From: Celoporthe dispersa
Taxonomy: Eukaryota > Ascomycota > Sordariomycetes > Diaporthales > Cryphonectriaceae
Length of the DNA stretch: 64,000 bases
NCBI GenBank assembly: GCA_016584495.1
Contig: WAID01000006.1
Location: 186,001 to 250,000, forward strand
Direction of reading: 5' to 3'
Numbering within the stretch: the stretch's first letter is position 1; the number at the start of each line of letters is the position of its first letter. The translations under genes and the position numbers were made by a program. This document shows, one piece after another, positions 1 to 11,756 of this stretch. The notes beneath the pieces were generated by a model. The model was not told where the DNA came from, searched no databases, and saw only the letters and a program-made list of their open reading frames with translations.

Positions 1-274
1 TCACCAGCTTTCCTGGGGGAGGGGCGCCCCTCTTCCCCTCTTCCCTTCGCCCCTTCCCTGACGACGCCTCCTCCTCCGCCTCGCAGGCAGTGAATTAAGC
101 AAGTACCGTATTACGTCACTGCATATGTTAAGGTACTTCCTGGCAGCAAACACGGCAGGCGTGGACGAGTGGACGAGGCAAGGGCGTGGACCAACAGCAG
201 AGGCGAGAAGCAGGAAATCCACCCACACCCGGGCTCCGGCTCAGCTCAGCTCAGCTCAGCCGTTGCTCTGGTTG

Positions 275-305
<31 letters not shown>

Positions 306-537
306 CAAGTGCCAACAGAGCACAACACACACCATTCACATCAGGTCTGTCCGGTCCACTCATAAAGAAGGCCCTGTCTCTACCGCCAAGCTGCAGCGGT
401 CTTCTTGCTCCTCATCCTCCTCCGCCTAAACCGCCTCCTCAGCCCAATTGATCCATCAACTCCATCTCATCCGGGTCAGGTTACAGAAGAGAAGAGAAGA
501 GGAAGAGAAAGAGAAGAGGGAGACAAGAGCCGCAGCC
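1..537 (+). other. Leader and upstream region of the kelch gene
   Basis: I see no convincing protein in this stretch. It holds a TTG/CTG triplet run at about 269-303 and a purine-rich segment (about 481-530) directly before the ATG at 538, so it is probably promoter plus 5-prime leader of the kelch gene. Open frames here are low-complexity translations of the triplet run. Confidence 0.5.
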
Positions 538-2535
538 ATGGAGACCTTTGGCACTCTGAAGCGTCGGACCACCGACCTGGTCAGCAACATCAGCGTTCCC
601 AAACCAGCCATGCCAGCCATGCCAGCTATGCCAGCTATGCCAGCCATGCCAGCCATGCCAACCGAGCTCCCAAAAGTGCCCCAGCTCGGCTTCCCCTCGC
701 TCTCCGGCCTGTCCTCCCACCTGCCCAAGATGCCCGCCTGGGGCTAGTCCCCATCGCAGCAGCAGCAGCAGCAGCAGCCAACCACCCGGGCGACGTGGGA
801 GCGTATCGACGTTCCCCCGATCCCACGCTCCTCGCACTCCATCAATGTCGTCTCGGGAAGCGCCTACATCTTTGGCGGCGAGGTCGAGCCCCGCCAGCCC
901 GTCGACAACGACATGCACGTCATCGTGCTCCCCTACAGCTCCGCCGGTGCCGACTGCTATACTGTCAAGGCCAAGGCCGCACCACGCCCCAAGATCCCCA
1001 CCGTCGTCGAGCCTCCTGCTGCCACCTCCTCTTCTGCCGAGGGAGGGGACAAGGAAAAGGAGCTCTCCGACGTGCCCCTCTCCGAAGACCAGACCGAAGC
1101 GGGCCCAGCTACAACCTCTCCCTCTTCCTCCTCCAAGCCCACCACCCGTGTCGGCGACACCTCCTCCCTGGGTGACGTCCCCAGCCCTCGCGTAGGCCAC
1201 GCCACAGCCGTCATCGGCAGCCGCATCTTTCTCTTCGGCGGCCGTGGTGGTGCCGACATGGACACCCCTCTCGAGGAGCAAGGCCGCGTGTGGGTGTTCG
1301 ACACCAAGACGCACCTGTGGGGTCACCTGGACCCGTACATACCGTCCTCTGCCGCCGCCGACGAGCCCTCCTCCTTTGCCGACAAGAGGCAGTTCTTCCC
1401 TGCTGCCCGCAGCTACCACTCCGCCGCGGCGCTCGATCTGCCAAGGGAGTTTGGTGATGCCCAGCAGCCGCAGCTTTACAGTGGTAGTGGGATTGGCCCT
1501 TCTGAGCCGGGCGGGAGGAGGGGGCTGAAGCGGACGAGCACGTGGACGGAGTGGGCACAGGGCGACTCGGAGATGGTCGGCACGCCGCAGCGGCCCATCG
1601 TGGGCAACGTGGCGAGCAACAGCCGCGACGAGGACGAGGACGGCTATGGGACCTTTATCGTGCACGGGGGCTGCCTCGCTGCCGAGAAGGGCGGTCGCGT
1701 CAACGACACGTGGGCCTTTGACGTGCGCTCGCGGGTCTGGCACGAGCTCCCTTCGGCGCCCGGCAGGCCTCGTGGCGGGACGGGTCTCGCCGTCGCGGGT
1801 GGGAAGCTGTGGCGGTTCGGCGGGTTCAATGGCGAGGGCGAGGAGGGTGGCCAGCTGGACTACCTCGAGCTGGGCGTGGATGGCGACCCTCACGGCCGCA
1901 GCGGCGGGCCTGAGATTGTTCTGAGCGCCAGAGGAACAGGCTGGAAGAGCATTTTCCCCAGCCAGGCCCCTCCTGTCACCGCCGACAAACCAGCTGAGGG
2001 CGGAGACGACGACGAGGCAGCCTCTCAACCCTTGGCGCCGCAGCAGCCACCTCAGGCCCCAAGCTGGCCTGGCCACCGCAGCGTGGCGGGCCTCCAGACC
2101 GTCACCATCGGCGGCCCTTCTGGGCGCGAGTACCTGCTGCTCACGCTGGGCGAGCGCGACCCGAGCAACCAAGGGCATGAGGCGGCGGGTAAGTTCTGGG
2201 CAGACACCTGGGCCTACGAGCTGCCTCGTCCCACAGCCGCGGGCCAGGTCATCGGCATGGCGCAGGGTGGCCTAGACGCATGGTTTGGGCGTGGGCGCAG
2301 CGGAAGCCAGTCTGGCTCGGCGGAGGGTAAGTGGTTGCGTGTGGAAGCTGAGGCATACGATGATGAGGACGAGGTCGCGGCGCAGGGACCAGGCCCGAGG
2401 GGCTGGTTCGCGAGTGGACACATGGGCGAGCTGGAGGAGAGAGGTGTGGTCATCTGGGGCGGCGTTGACGGGACCAACACGAGGCTCGGGGACGGATGGA
2501 TCCTAAGGATTGGAGCTGAGAAGAGGGAGCCTTGA
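538..2535 (+). CDS. Kelch-repeat protein, interrupted by an in-frame TAG
   Basis: The ATG at 538 has a strong context (GCAGCCATGG). The protein opens with a short basic segment, then tandem Ala-Met-Pro units (about 606-660), then a polyglutamine run (757-777). Kelch-type blades follow, with repeated FGG/WGG and paired-Gly signatures (IFGGE, LFGGRGG, RFGGFNG, WGGVDG). This fits a beta-propeller interaction protein; such fungal kelch proteins are usually of unknown role. The frame from 538 to 2535 is continuous except for a TAG at 745-747 (codon 70). Blade sequence is already present between the TAG and the next ATG at 913, so starting at 913 would cut a blade. No intron with good splice signals removes the TAG while keeping frame. 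It may be a substitution error (CAG would fit), stop readthrough or a recent null allele. Confidence 0.8.
606..660 (+). repeat. 9-bp tandem repeat coding Ala-Met-Pro
   Basis: About six copies of a 9-bp unit like GCCATGCCA, encoding repeated Ala-Met-Pro near the N terminus of the kelch protein. Copies differ only by C/T changes at third positions, which suggests recent slippage expansion in frame. Confidence 0.75.
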
Positions 2536-2912
2536 TGATATGTCACAAAGCCTTGAGCTGAGGCAGGAGAAAATGGCGGGCTTTTTCTTTTCCTTTTCTT
2601 TTTTTCTTTCTTTCTGGATGATCACGATCTGGACTCTTAGTCAACCAAGCTTAGCAGACTGACAAACAAACCACATGGACCACTGTCTCAATCATCGCCC
2701 CAGAACTCTTCTGTCCTTGAACCAAAAAGTACATTCCATATTTACAAAGAGGTTGTGAATCGTCCACCTGTGCCCTCCTTTTCTTTCCGTGTCGCCCCAA
2801 GTATATCAAGCTCCCTCTCTCTGGTCACCAACCACACTTGCACACTTGCACAGGTCAAGCAAGATAAACCCCTCTCCCTTCATCTGCCTTGCCTTGGCTT
2901 CCAACGCCCCGT
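2536..2912. other. Intergenic gap between convergent kelch and complex I genes
   Basis: This is the shared 3-prime region of two convergent genes. It starts with a T-rich tract (2583-2612). No gene or RNA is recognised. Confidence 0.5.
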
Positions 2913-4081
2913 CTACAGATCTGACCTCGTCGTCTCCGTACCCCAAGGTTCGCTCAGCAGGTTTGTCTGGCCTTTGCTGTTCTCGCACGTCTGCCGGCCG
3001 CTCAGGGGACCGGGCTTGGGCACCTTGGACACGTCGCCCGCAGACTCCTTGAGGGCTGTGAGCAGCGACTTCATGGTCTCGGGCGTCAGGTCCTCGTAGT
3101 AGTCGTCGTTGATCTGCACCATGGGCGCGTTGACGCATGCACCCAGACACTCGACCTCGATGAAGGTGAACAGACCGTCCGGGGTCGTCTGGCCGGCCTT
3201 GATGCCGAGGGACTCCTCGATGGCCTTGACGATCACGTCGGAGCCGCAGCCGCCCAGCTGGCAGGGTGTCTGTAAGGGTTTCAAGGTCTTTGTCAGCTCC
3301 TCTCCTGTCTCGATCCCGCAGAAGCGTGCTGCCGTGTGCTCTCCTCCACAGCCCATCTGGCCGGCATCCCGCCATCCATCATCCCCCTCAAGTGCCATCA
3401 ACCCCCACCAGACAGACTTATGGTATGCGATAGACCGTCACGGCAGGGTGGTGTGCGGGGTGCGGCTTACCGTCGTGCAGGCCTGGACAAAGAACTTGCC
3501 CACGGGCGTCCGGTTGTACATGGTGTAGAAGGAGGCAACCTCGTAGACACGCATGGGAGGCATGTCGAGGATGCGGGCCACCTCGTTCATGACGCTGATG
3601 CTGGTGAAGCCGTGCTGGCGCTGGCCCAGGTCCAGGATGGGCATCACGGCCGCCTTCTTGTACTGAGGTGGGTACCGCTTGAGGATCTCGGTGATGACGG
3701 CCTCATTCTGCGGTGTGAACTTGAAGGGGATGTCGGGGTTGTTGTCGGGCGTGTTGCGGTGCTGTTTTGCGGTTTTCCCGCGAGGCCCAAGGTTAGCTTC
3801 TCTGTCTTGGTGTCTCTATCGATGCCTCCCTCTCTTCCTCTTGGTCCCGTGGTGGGGTGTGGCCAATTGGAGGGGTTCCGGGACAGCCCTTACCTCCAAG
3901 CACGGAGGAGGCGCGACGGAGGGGCTGAGCGACGGGCAATGGGACGTACAACGCTGAGCGTATCGCTCGGTCTTGATGGTGTGGCCGAGAGGGCGCGCAT
4001 CTGTTGCCTTGCTGCGCACCTCGCAGGCCTCGAGCAGCGAGCTGCTGTGCGGAATACTATGGGCGCGATCCTGCTTGCCAT
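2913..4081 (-). CDS. nuo-24: NADH:ubiquinone oxidoreductase 24 kDa subunit (NDUFV2 type)
   Basis: This is the 2Fe-2S subunit of the peripheral arm of mitochondrial complex I, acting with the flavoprotein subunit in NADH oxidation. There are three exons on the minus strand: 4081-3950, 3761-3471 and 3269-2913. Introns are 3762-3949 (donor GTACGT) and 3270-3470 (donor GTAAGC). Splicing gives about 259 residues, the normal family length. The first 35 or so residues are rich in Arg, Ala and Ser with no acids, a mitochondrial presequence. The cluster ligands are visible: CTTTPC spans the second splice junction, and CLGAC lies downstream. Conserved stretches include DLGQRQHGF, YEVASFYTMYNR and CQLGGCGSD. 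No frame problem is seen. Confidence 0.96.
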
Positions 4082-5330
4082 GCTGGGCGGTGTGTGAGGA
4101 GGCAATTGCAGCGATCGAAGGGGCTCGCGGCTGGTTTGAGTTTGAGGACACGGGGGATGGGGACTTTGCGAGGCCAGGCGAGCGGATGTCGTCAAGAAGT
4201 TTGGAGAGCTGCCCTCGAACCTCCGTCGCCCGCTGCTCGCGAGGGTACCCACATAATCCTGGTCATCAGCCCGCAGCCAATTGGCCAGCTGGGCAAGAGC
4301 GAAGTCCCCCTAAGACGCTTACCTAATCTCTCTTCCAGTATGTACTTTCTATTGCAGTGCATACGCAAAGTAGTCGGCGGTCTGTCGTCGAGCTCTCAGA
4401 GTCCCGCACGACGACCAAACGGGGCGAGATACGGCTGCCATTCGGTATTTCAAGAGAACGCAGGGCGGCTACCTGCTGGCACTGGATCCATTCATACAAT
4501 TTGAAGCTCTACAATACATGAGTGCCTGAGCCCCCCAAGAAGACCTGTCAGACCACTAACCAGTTTATCGACTGGCTTACGTTTCTCATTATTGTTTTTC
4601 TCTCCCTTCCTTTGCTTCTCCTCCCCCTCTATTTTCTTCTTTTCCTTGCATTTCTTTTGCTTTGTTCTTCTTCTTTCTATCCTCAAGTGTTCCTCTGCTT
4701 CCGGTAACTGGCCTTTCCCAGGAGCTCTGGGCGGACCGCTCGCTGTGATGTGCCTCCAAAGTGCCCAGACGCTTGGCAGGGCAGGGCAAAAAGCGAGGTC
4801 CGATAGTTAGGTCGTTAGCAAGTCATCTGGAACCTTCACTTCCAGAATAAATTGATATTATATTAACCCTTGGCCTGGCGCTTGCCATTTCTGGCGGTTG
4901 GCGGAGCGGAGGGCTCAAGGAGTTCCTCGGTCGGCTATTTACAGGCAGCCGTTCAGATAACGCTCGACGTGTTTTTATTTGGCCGATACGGCTCTCAATT
5001 GTGCTTTCCATGCTTGCTGGTTGGCAGAGTGCGGTTCTGGAGGGAAAGGTTCCTTATATTGTGCGACCACGGATTTTCTCCATTGGGCTGCCCTCTGCAT
5101 GGAAAATCTGGATTGTGGAAATTAAAGGTTAAAGTAGGTGGTGCCGTATGTTCTATCATTTGCCCTGACAGTATCCATGTTGATGGCGGGTCAGTAGATC
5201 CATCTATGATAAAAGGCCGATGGAGAGTAATATCATGAAAGGGATGGCTGGCTGGCCCTTTGTTCCTGGTCCTCTCAGCTAGCAGTCATACACGGCGGTT
5301 TTTATCTACTCTAATTTGCGGGCCACCACG
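4082..5330. other. Divergent intergenic region, complex I subunit and AA9 gene
   Basis: This region lies between two divergent genes. It has a T/C-rich tract at about 4580-4690. Two overlapping GCGGAG hexamers at 4901-4911 match the SYGGRG consensus of the carbon-catabolite repressor CreA/CRE1. That would suit the downstream cellulose-active enzyme, but the consensus is short and the link is inference. No coding sequence is recognised. Confidence 0.45.
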
Positions 5331-6267
5331 ATGAGGTTCTCTCTCCTGGCTGCCGTGGCGCTTGGCGCTGGCGCTGCTGTCAGAGGGCACACAATCTTCC
5401 AGGTATACGAGCCCCTGTTTCCCCTAAAGACTGTTGGTCGTCGTGGCCAGCGGTGGTTCCAGGCTGACGCGGCGTCAAGAAAGTGTCTGTGGATGGGCAG
5501 GACCAGGCCGAGCTCGCGGGCCTCAGGGCTCCCAACAACAACAATCCTGTCCTGGATGTGACAAGTGACTCGCTGATCTGCGGCACGGCCGGGACCACCT
5601 CGACCACGGTCATATCTGCGGACCCAGGCGACAAGATCGGGGCGTGGTGGCAACACATCATCGGGGGGCCACAGGGTGCCAACGACGCCGACAACCCCAT
5701 CGCGTCGAGCCACAAGGGGCCGGTGATGGCATACATGGCGAGAGTGGACAATGCGGCCACGTCGCCGCAGACGGGGCTGCAGTGGTTCAAAATCAGCGAG
5801 GACGGGTTCGACACATCGACCAAGACATGGGGCGTGGGTAGGTCTCCCGGCGCGGTCCTCATCTTGCCTTTCCAGGCTGGCGGTGTTGGTTGAGGTTGGC
5901 TCTGTGGCATTTTGTGTACCTCGTGCACGGCTGACTCGGCGGCCGTCCAGATAACATGATCGCCAATGATGGCTGGTCGTACCACACGCTCCCCAGCTGC
6001 CTCGCGCCAGGCCAGTACCTGCTGCGAGCCGAGATCATCGCGCTGCATTCGGCATACGCCCAGGGCCAGGCGCAGTTCTATAGCAGCTGTGCGCAGCTGG
6101 AGGTGGGCGGCAGCGGTTCGACAAACTTCTCGTCGACGGTGAGCTTTCCTGGGGCGTATACGGCCACAGATCCCTCGATCTTGATCAATATTTACGGTCC
6201 GACGGGGCAGCCTGACAACGGAGGCAAGGCGTACACGCCGCCGGGTCCGGCTGTCGTGACGTGTTGA
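5331..6267 (+). CDS. AA9 lytic polysaccharide monooxygenase (formerly GH61)
   Basis: A secreted copper enzyme that oxidatively cleaves cellulose or related glucans. Exons are 5331-5402, 5480-5837 and 5951-6267, with introns of 77 and 113 bp, giving 248 residues. A 19-residue signal peptide ends so that the mature protein begins with His (HTIFQ), the N-terminal copper ligand of the histidine brace. The second His lies in ASSHKGPVM, and the axial Tyr is expected in QFYSSCAQLEV. The early motif GLRAPNNNNPV is typical of the family. No CBM1 or GPI signal follows the catalytic domain; the protein ends at a Cys. Copper ligation and substrate class rest on the family, not on data here. Confidence 0.95.
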
Positions 6268-9200
6268 GATCTGACGATTGTGTCTGTGAGCGGGGCTGGG
6301 AAACAAAATTTCTGTCTTTTCCTCCTTTATCTCTCTCTTTTCTTTTTCTTTTTCTTCCCCTTCTTTCTCTTCCTTCTCTCTTCTTCTTCTTCTTCTCCTC
6401 CTCCTCCTTCTCTCTTTGCCATTCGGTGGGTGGGTAGTGCCCATGTGGAATTAAGTATGAGGCTCTGCGATATGTACCATAACTTCTCCCCCCCTCATGG
6501 CGCCTGGTGCAGACGACTCTGCATACTGACGTCGACCCTTACTGCTCATGTTTAGTAATCAAGACCAGAGTAATGTGTGCACGCAGTCCAGTATCTTATG
6601 CAGACAAATAAGTGTGGGAAGAAGCCTGGGAGGCAGTTCAGCGCGTCTCAAAATGGAACCGCCGGTATTCCGGCACCTGCAGCCTGGCGCAGCCTGACGG
6701 GTCCATCGTCATCAGCAGCTCTTTTCATTCTTTTGGGATCCAGTCCACTTGGCCAGAAGGGGCCTGGATATCCGAGCCCCGAGGCTGTTTTGTGCTTTTG
6801 CTCTGGTGCTCGTGCTTTGCGCCGAACAGCGGTGGAGGCGACAATGTCCGGAGTAAGAGCGAGAAGTGGATAAGATGCCGTGCAGATCCGAGCCAATCCT
6901 ACAGTCTCTGTCTTTTTTCTTTTTTTCCCTTTTTTTTTTCGCGGTCTTTTTTTCTTCTTCTCTTTCTTGCTTTCTTCTTCTTTCTTCTTCATGGGGGGGG
7001 GAGGGAAGGGAGGAGATGACGACTCGGCTGCTGATAGCGTAACGTCATCGGGCGTCTGTACATAGTACCATAGTAGGTCAGGATCGCAATCTGGGGTGAG
7101 GGACTTTTTATTCCCTCTCTGCCCTGTCCATGTGTGCATGCAGCCTGCAGATCGGACAAGCCGTAGTGTCGTCTCTCCTTCTCCATCTCGAATTGCTGCC
7201 TCAGCCGTATCGTCATGATTGGGAGAATGTACCTCACCGCCGAGAGAGGAAAGACTTTTCCGTTCCTCGTCGAGTGCCTGAGGGATGGCGTTTGGTGGTG
7301 AAGACACGCTGAAAGAAGGAAAGGCCTGCATCCAGTGAGGGAGGAACGGTAGATAGACAGTGAATCTCCGCCGTGACACTCATTGCAGGCACTGCAATAC
7401 CATGCTGGGAGTGTGACGTTGATCCAGGTCGAGCAATCTAACGATGAGATTGTAAATGGAGTGTCTGTCTTTGGATGGCAGGTGGTGGAGGAGAGAGAGA
7501 GAGAGAGAAGGAACACACTGTAGGCTGCATGGCCTGATTGGGCCGCTCCTCAGTCCATCCTCTGAGCCCCACCTCACCTGGGGCCCTGGGCCATTTGGGG
7601 AGGCAAGGTTCGCTCAGGCACCCTGGGGAGCAGCCTAGGCCCCTGCATCTCAGTGCCCACAGGGTACGCAGGTCTACTCTATGTAGTATTACTATGGTAC
7701 ACATGCTATGCAGCACGGTACTTGGATCGAGCCACCCTTTCAGTCATTTTCAAACAAGAGTAAAAAGCAAATAAGCACTACCACTAGAATGACAACCGTC
7801 AGGTCCAATCTGCACCTAACCTGAAGAGCTGTATTTTCTTCTTCTTCTTTCCGTCCGCTTCTCCCTTCTATCAGTGCCCTTCTGTACTCACCTGATCCTC
7901 GAGTCATATCCTTTTTCCCGCCTCTGGGATGATGTTTGTGGGAACTCTGTCCGCCGTTCTATCCCCGGGGGAACCCACCATGCATGGATGGTACGCGGTC
8001 AGGGCACTCACTCGCTCTCCCATGTCCAGGCATGCCAGGTACTGTGGTAAGAGTGACGGAGCTGGGCCCGGGGGCCCTTGGGGCAATCCCTCGCGCCGCG
8101 GGCTCGCCTCGCCGCCTTCTCGCCTTAACGACGACGAGGGGGGGGGGTTGAAAATTCGCGCAAAATACCATAGCACAGCACTCTGTAATCCATTCATCGC
8201 ACCCTGTCTGTCACCCCACACGCAGTGCATGAACGAGAGAAAGAAGAAAAAAACAATCAGCGGTCACTGACACGTCCAACCCTCCACCGGGTCCCCTGTC
8301 GTGGTTCCTCCGCGGTGAGCCTTCTCTGCCAGAAAACCCCAGGAGGGACAGTCTGAGTGCAAATGCACATCTCACCACGCTTGGTCCCCCCCCCCCTCTC
8401 CTAACGCCCTTGTCGAGGTTCGAGGTCGAGGTCAAGGCTGTCCCTGTGCCGTTCCGGCCCATCGACAAGCTTTTTTGTGCCTCGCTAGCTCGGCCTGGGT
8501 GGTTGATTGATTTTTGGCCGACTCCACCCCGTTCCGTTATTCCCTCTGTGACCTCTCCGCGCTGTACCGTAGTGTACTTTGGTACATACAATGGCGCTAT
8601 AGAAACCCTGCCCGCCTGCCCTCCTCCTGCTGGTCATGCTAAGGTGGTACCTGCATCCCCCGCATATCCACCACCACACCGCCTGTCACTGCCGATCTTG
8701 GTCCGTCGAGCCATCCAAGGCGGTTGGTCTCCCCACCACCGCGCGCAGAGAAGCTACCGCTATTTGTTGCTGCCCGTGCCCAGCGTATCTGTCGGCCCTG
8801 ACCTTTTTCTTCCCCCTTCCCTCTCCTCCCCTCTCCCCTTCCTGTTTTCCCTCAACGCACTTCGACCCTTTGACAGACAATTTCCCTCGACGAAGGATAG
8901 ATCTCGGCTTTAAACTTGACCATCTTCCCCCTCTCAGACCTCTCGTCAATTGTCGTGTGCTGTTCGCCATCCACCGCCACCCAACGCCATCAGGTTCGTT
9001 TCGCGCCGCCGAACTCGTAAACAAATCTCTCACACACAAGGTACGGCACATGTCTTCACATCACCCGAGACGGATTCTCCTTCTCCCTCTCGTCTTTTAC
9101 AGTTCCGATGCACCTCCCACCCTACCCTCTCAACCCATCCATCCCAGAGAGCAATTGGCCTCGAGTACCGTCGGCTCGCACAACCACCGGTACCCTGTCG

Positions 9201-9658
9201 CATCGGCGCTGTGTGCCGCCCAGCTGCAGCTGTAGCTACAGCTGTGGCCCCAGCCGCGGCAGCCCCGGCAACCCACACATGACGGGTGCCAAGCTGCGGC
9301 TTTGGACGGGAGCGGCGCAGAAGCCAAGACCAAAAAAAAAAATGACGAAAAAAAATACATTGTCACGGTCATTGAATACCATTGTGCGCTGCGACCATCA
9401 CCGACTTGGTGGAAAACACGCCTTGCACGAGCCAGCCGCGTGACCGTCGAGGCCAATTGCTACCCCCGTCGTGTGACTCGTCACATACAATTTTCGAGCT
9501 CCCTGCTCCCTTGTGCATCCCGTCGTTTCTCGGGGGATGCAAGACACAAGATGCAAAAAAGAAAATAGGGGGAAAAATATTACCGTCGAGCTGTGGCTGA
9601 CAATAAGTGACGCCCTTTTAGGATTCATTCCCGCCCATCCACACAAACTCCCACAACA
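6268..9658. other. Long gap with CT-rich and G-rich tracts, no clear gene
   Basis: This is 3.4 kb without a recognisable protein. It holds T/C runs (6300-6415, 6905-6990), G runs (6992-6999, 8139-8147), copies of a dispersed 12-mer at 7065-7076 and 7689-7700, and a long pyrimidine-rich leader (about 8780-8960) ahead of the small membrane-protein gene. The open frames in it are compositional. Confidence 0.5.
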
Positions 9659-9847
9659 ATGCCTGCCATCAACGCTCTGGTCGCCCGCGAGGCCGTCTCC
9701 ACCATCGCCAAGCGCCAGAACTGGGCCCAGAAGGAGGCCGGTGTTGTTGTCGTCTTCTGCATCGTCTTCATCGTCGCCGTGGGTATCATCGGCCTGTTCG
9801 TCGGCCGCAAGATCTCCGCCGCCCGTGCACGGAAGCAGGCTGCATAG
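9659..9847 (+). CDS. Small single-pass membrane protein, 62 residues
   Basis: A complete short gene: ATG in good context (CAACAATGCC), one hydrophobic helix of about 22 residues (GVVVVFCIVFIVAVGIIGLF) and a basic tail after it, which predicts the tail on the cytosolic side. The charged segment before the helix includes KRQNWAQKEAG. Codon use is strongly C/G-ending like its neighbours, and it is clearly better than the low-complexity frames around it. I believe similar small proteins of unknown function occur in other sordariomycetes, but I cannot search. It is preceded by a long pyrimidine-rich leader with no obvious intron. Confidence 0.75.
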   Translation: MPAINALVAREAVSTIAKRQNWAQKEAGVVVVFCIVFIVAVGIIGLFVGRKISAARARKQAA

Positions 9848-10473
9848 ATGGGGAGCCCGATGTGGGGGAGGAATTGCTAAGAGTACGCGCGAGCGGGAGC
9901 CGTGGCCTGCAGCTTGCCGGCCCGCCCGGTCAGGACCCCGGGCGAGAGACGGAAAACCCGCGCCACATAATCTGGTGAGGGACGGAAGAAGGCGGATGTA
10001 CGGCTGAATGAAGACGGAAGACCTTATTATGGTAGTAATGATTATTTCTTGGGAGAAGGGGGCGGTGAGGGGGGATAGGGACGACGAGGAGGACGGCGAC
10101 GAGGTCATGATACTCCGATGCCACCGAGCCTGTGTTGGCATTCTCGCACATACTCCGAATCAGCCCTGCGTTTCAGCAGCCAGCTATTCGTAAGATTTTC
10201 AATCAACACAAGATACAACAGCCTAATCACAGTCGTTTTGGAGACCCAGAGATGATGACATTTTGGGTGGTTCCCTGCTTGGTCTCGCAGTGTCTTTTTG
10301 TGTATTCAGAGCTTCACACATACGATACACACAGCCTCCCTGTCAGTCCTACCATGCAGCTGAGCTGATGCATTGTCCGATGGAGCCAGCATGCATTCAT
10401 GCGCCGATCCGATCATGACGAGCTGGGCATGCCGAAACCTTGGGCTCGGCTGCCTCGCCACCGCCCTCGCGCT
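9848..10473. other. Convergent gap, no feature seen
   Basis: This gap separates the small membrane-protein gene from the 3-prime end of the deaminase gene. I see no gene or RNA here. Confidence 0.5.
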
Positions 10474-11756
10474 TTAGATGTTCCATTCCATCTTCTCAAG
10501 ATGGATGAGACCGTTTGCAGGCTGTATGTCTGCCGTCAGCCTTGGTCTAGAGGGTGTAGACGAGATGACACCAAACAGAGCAGATAAGTTAATAGGACGA
10601 CTCACCGGCACAAGCTGCCTCAGCCCCACGCCGGCCTCCCTAAACACGGCAGCCGTCTCCCCGTCCATACTGTACCCCTGGGCGTACACGACCTCGCTGA
10701 TGCCGACCTGTGCGATCTTGATACTGCAGGTGAGGCACGGGCACGTATCGCAGTACAGCACGGCGCCCTCGCGCAGGCGGTCCCGCCCGGCCTCGAGCAG
10801 GGCGTTCTCCTCGGCATGAATACACAGACAAGTCGCCAGGCCGTGGCCCGATCCTAGACCCGAATTGCACCGCGGACACCCGCCCTCACTACAGTTGCGG
10901 ATGCCACGCGGGGTGCCGTTGTAGCCCGTGGAGATGACGCGGCGGTTGTGGCTGACGACGACGCAGCCGACGCGGCGCTTCATGCAGTTGGAGCGGTGCG
11001 AGGCGAGCGTGGCGAGGGACATGAAGTAGCAGTCCCAGGAGGGGCGGAGGCGCTCGCCGCTGAGGAGGTCCAGCTTGCCCAGGTTGACGTAGAGGGAGGC
11101 CAGGGCGCGGGAGGTGTTCAGGAGGCGGACGGGCGCGCTGGAGATGTGCGTCGCCTGGCCCGTCAGCGGGTGGTAGAGCTGTGCATCCGAGAGGGCGGCG
11201 AAGGCCTCGAGCGTCTGGGCCGGCGGCGGTCTGTCTGATGATGGCCTGCTGCTGCTGGCGGTAGGCTGTTGCGTCTCCAGGTGACGCTGCTGGTAGCGCT
11301 TCCACCGCACGAGGAGAGGCGCGTCGACGGAGATGAGCAGGAAGAAGGGCCGCCTCGAGTAGGCGTCGAGGACGTCCTTGGACAACAGGTCCGTAACGAC
11401 CCAGCGGTCCCGCCAGCGCTGGGTGACGTGTTCCAGGAGGTCATCCGGGGAGGTGAAGACGAGGGATGCGGAGGACGACGGGCTCCGTTTGTGATGTGTA
11501 TTGGACTCCTCTGTATCTGCTGTTGGTGCTGCCTGCTCCTGGGGGGGATCGATGTTGCTATCTGCGACCACCACGCCCTGTTTGGGCTTGACAAAGACCT
11601 GTGTGAAGCCATGATGGTCCACCAAGTACTGGGCCACAGTGTTCTTGCCGGAGCATATACCTAAGAGGAGCTGGTCAGGAATCTGAATATATATATGCAT
11701 ATAAACAGAGGAGAAAATGGTGTAAAGAACTCACTGCCACATATCCCAATAAGCAT
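10474..11756 (-). CDS. DCD1: Deoxycytidylate (dCMP) deaminase
   Basis: Converts dCMP to dUMP for thymidylate synthesis. Exons on the minus strand are 11756-11735 (only 22 nt), 11660-10606 and 10521-10474; introns are 11661-11734 and 10522-10605, both with GTGAGT or a close donor. Splicing gives about 374 residues. The N terminus forms a P-loop-like Gly-rich segment (ICGSICSGKN) split by the first intron. The C-terminal deaminase domain has the zinc and proton-shuttle motifs HAEEN and CPCLTC, plus GYNGTPRG. The long N-terminal domain with a low-complexity linker is typical of fungal enzymes. The 48-nt last exon gives an ending beginning PPANGLIHL; without it the frame runs into intron sequence. 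No frame problem is seen. Confidence 0.93.

Noticed and set aside
481..2178. 565-codon open frame on the minus strand
   Set aside because: It is the antisense of the kelch gene. GC-rich third positions keep the reverse frame open, and it has no recognisable domain.
5380..6444. 354-codon minus frame over the AA9 gene
   Set aside because: Antisense of the LPMO, beginning in a GA-rich tract.
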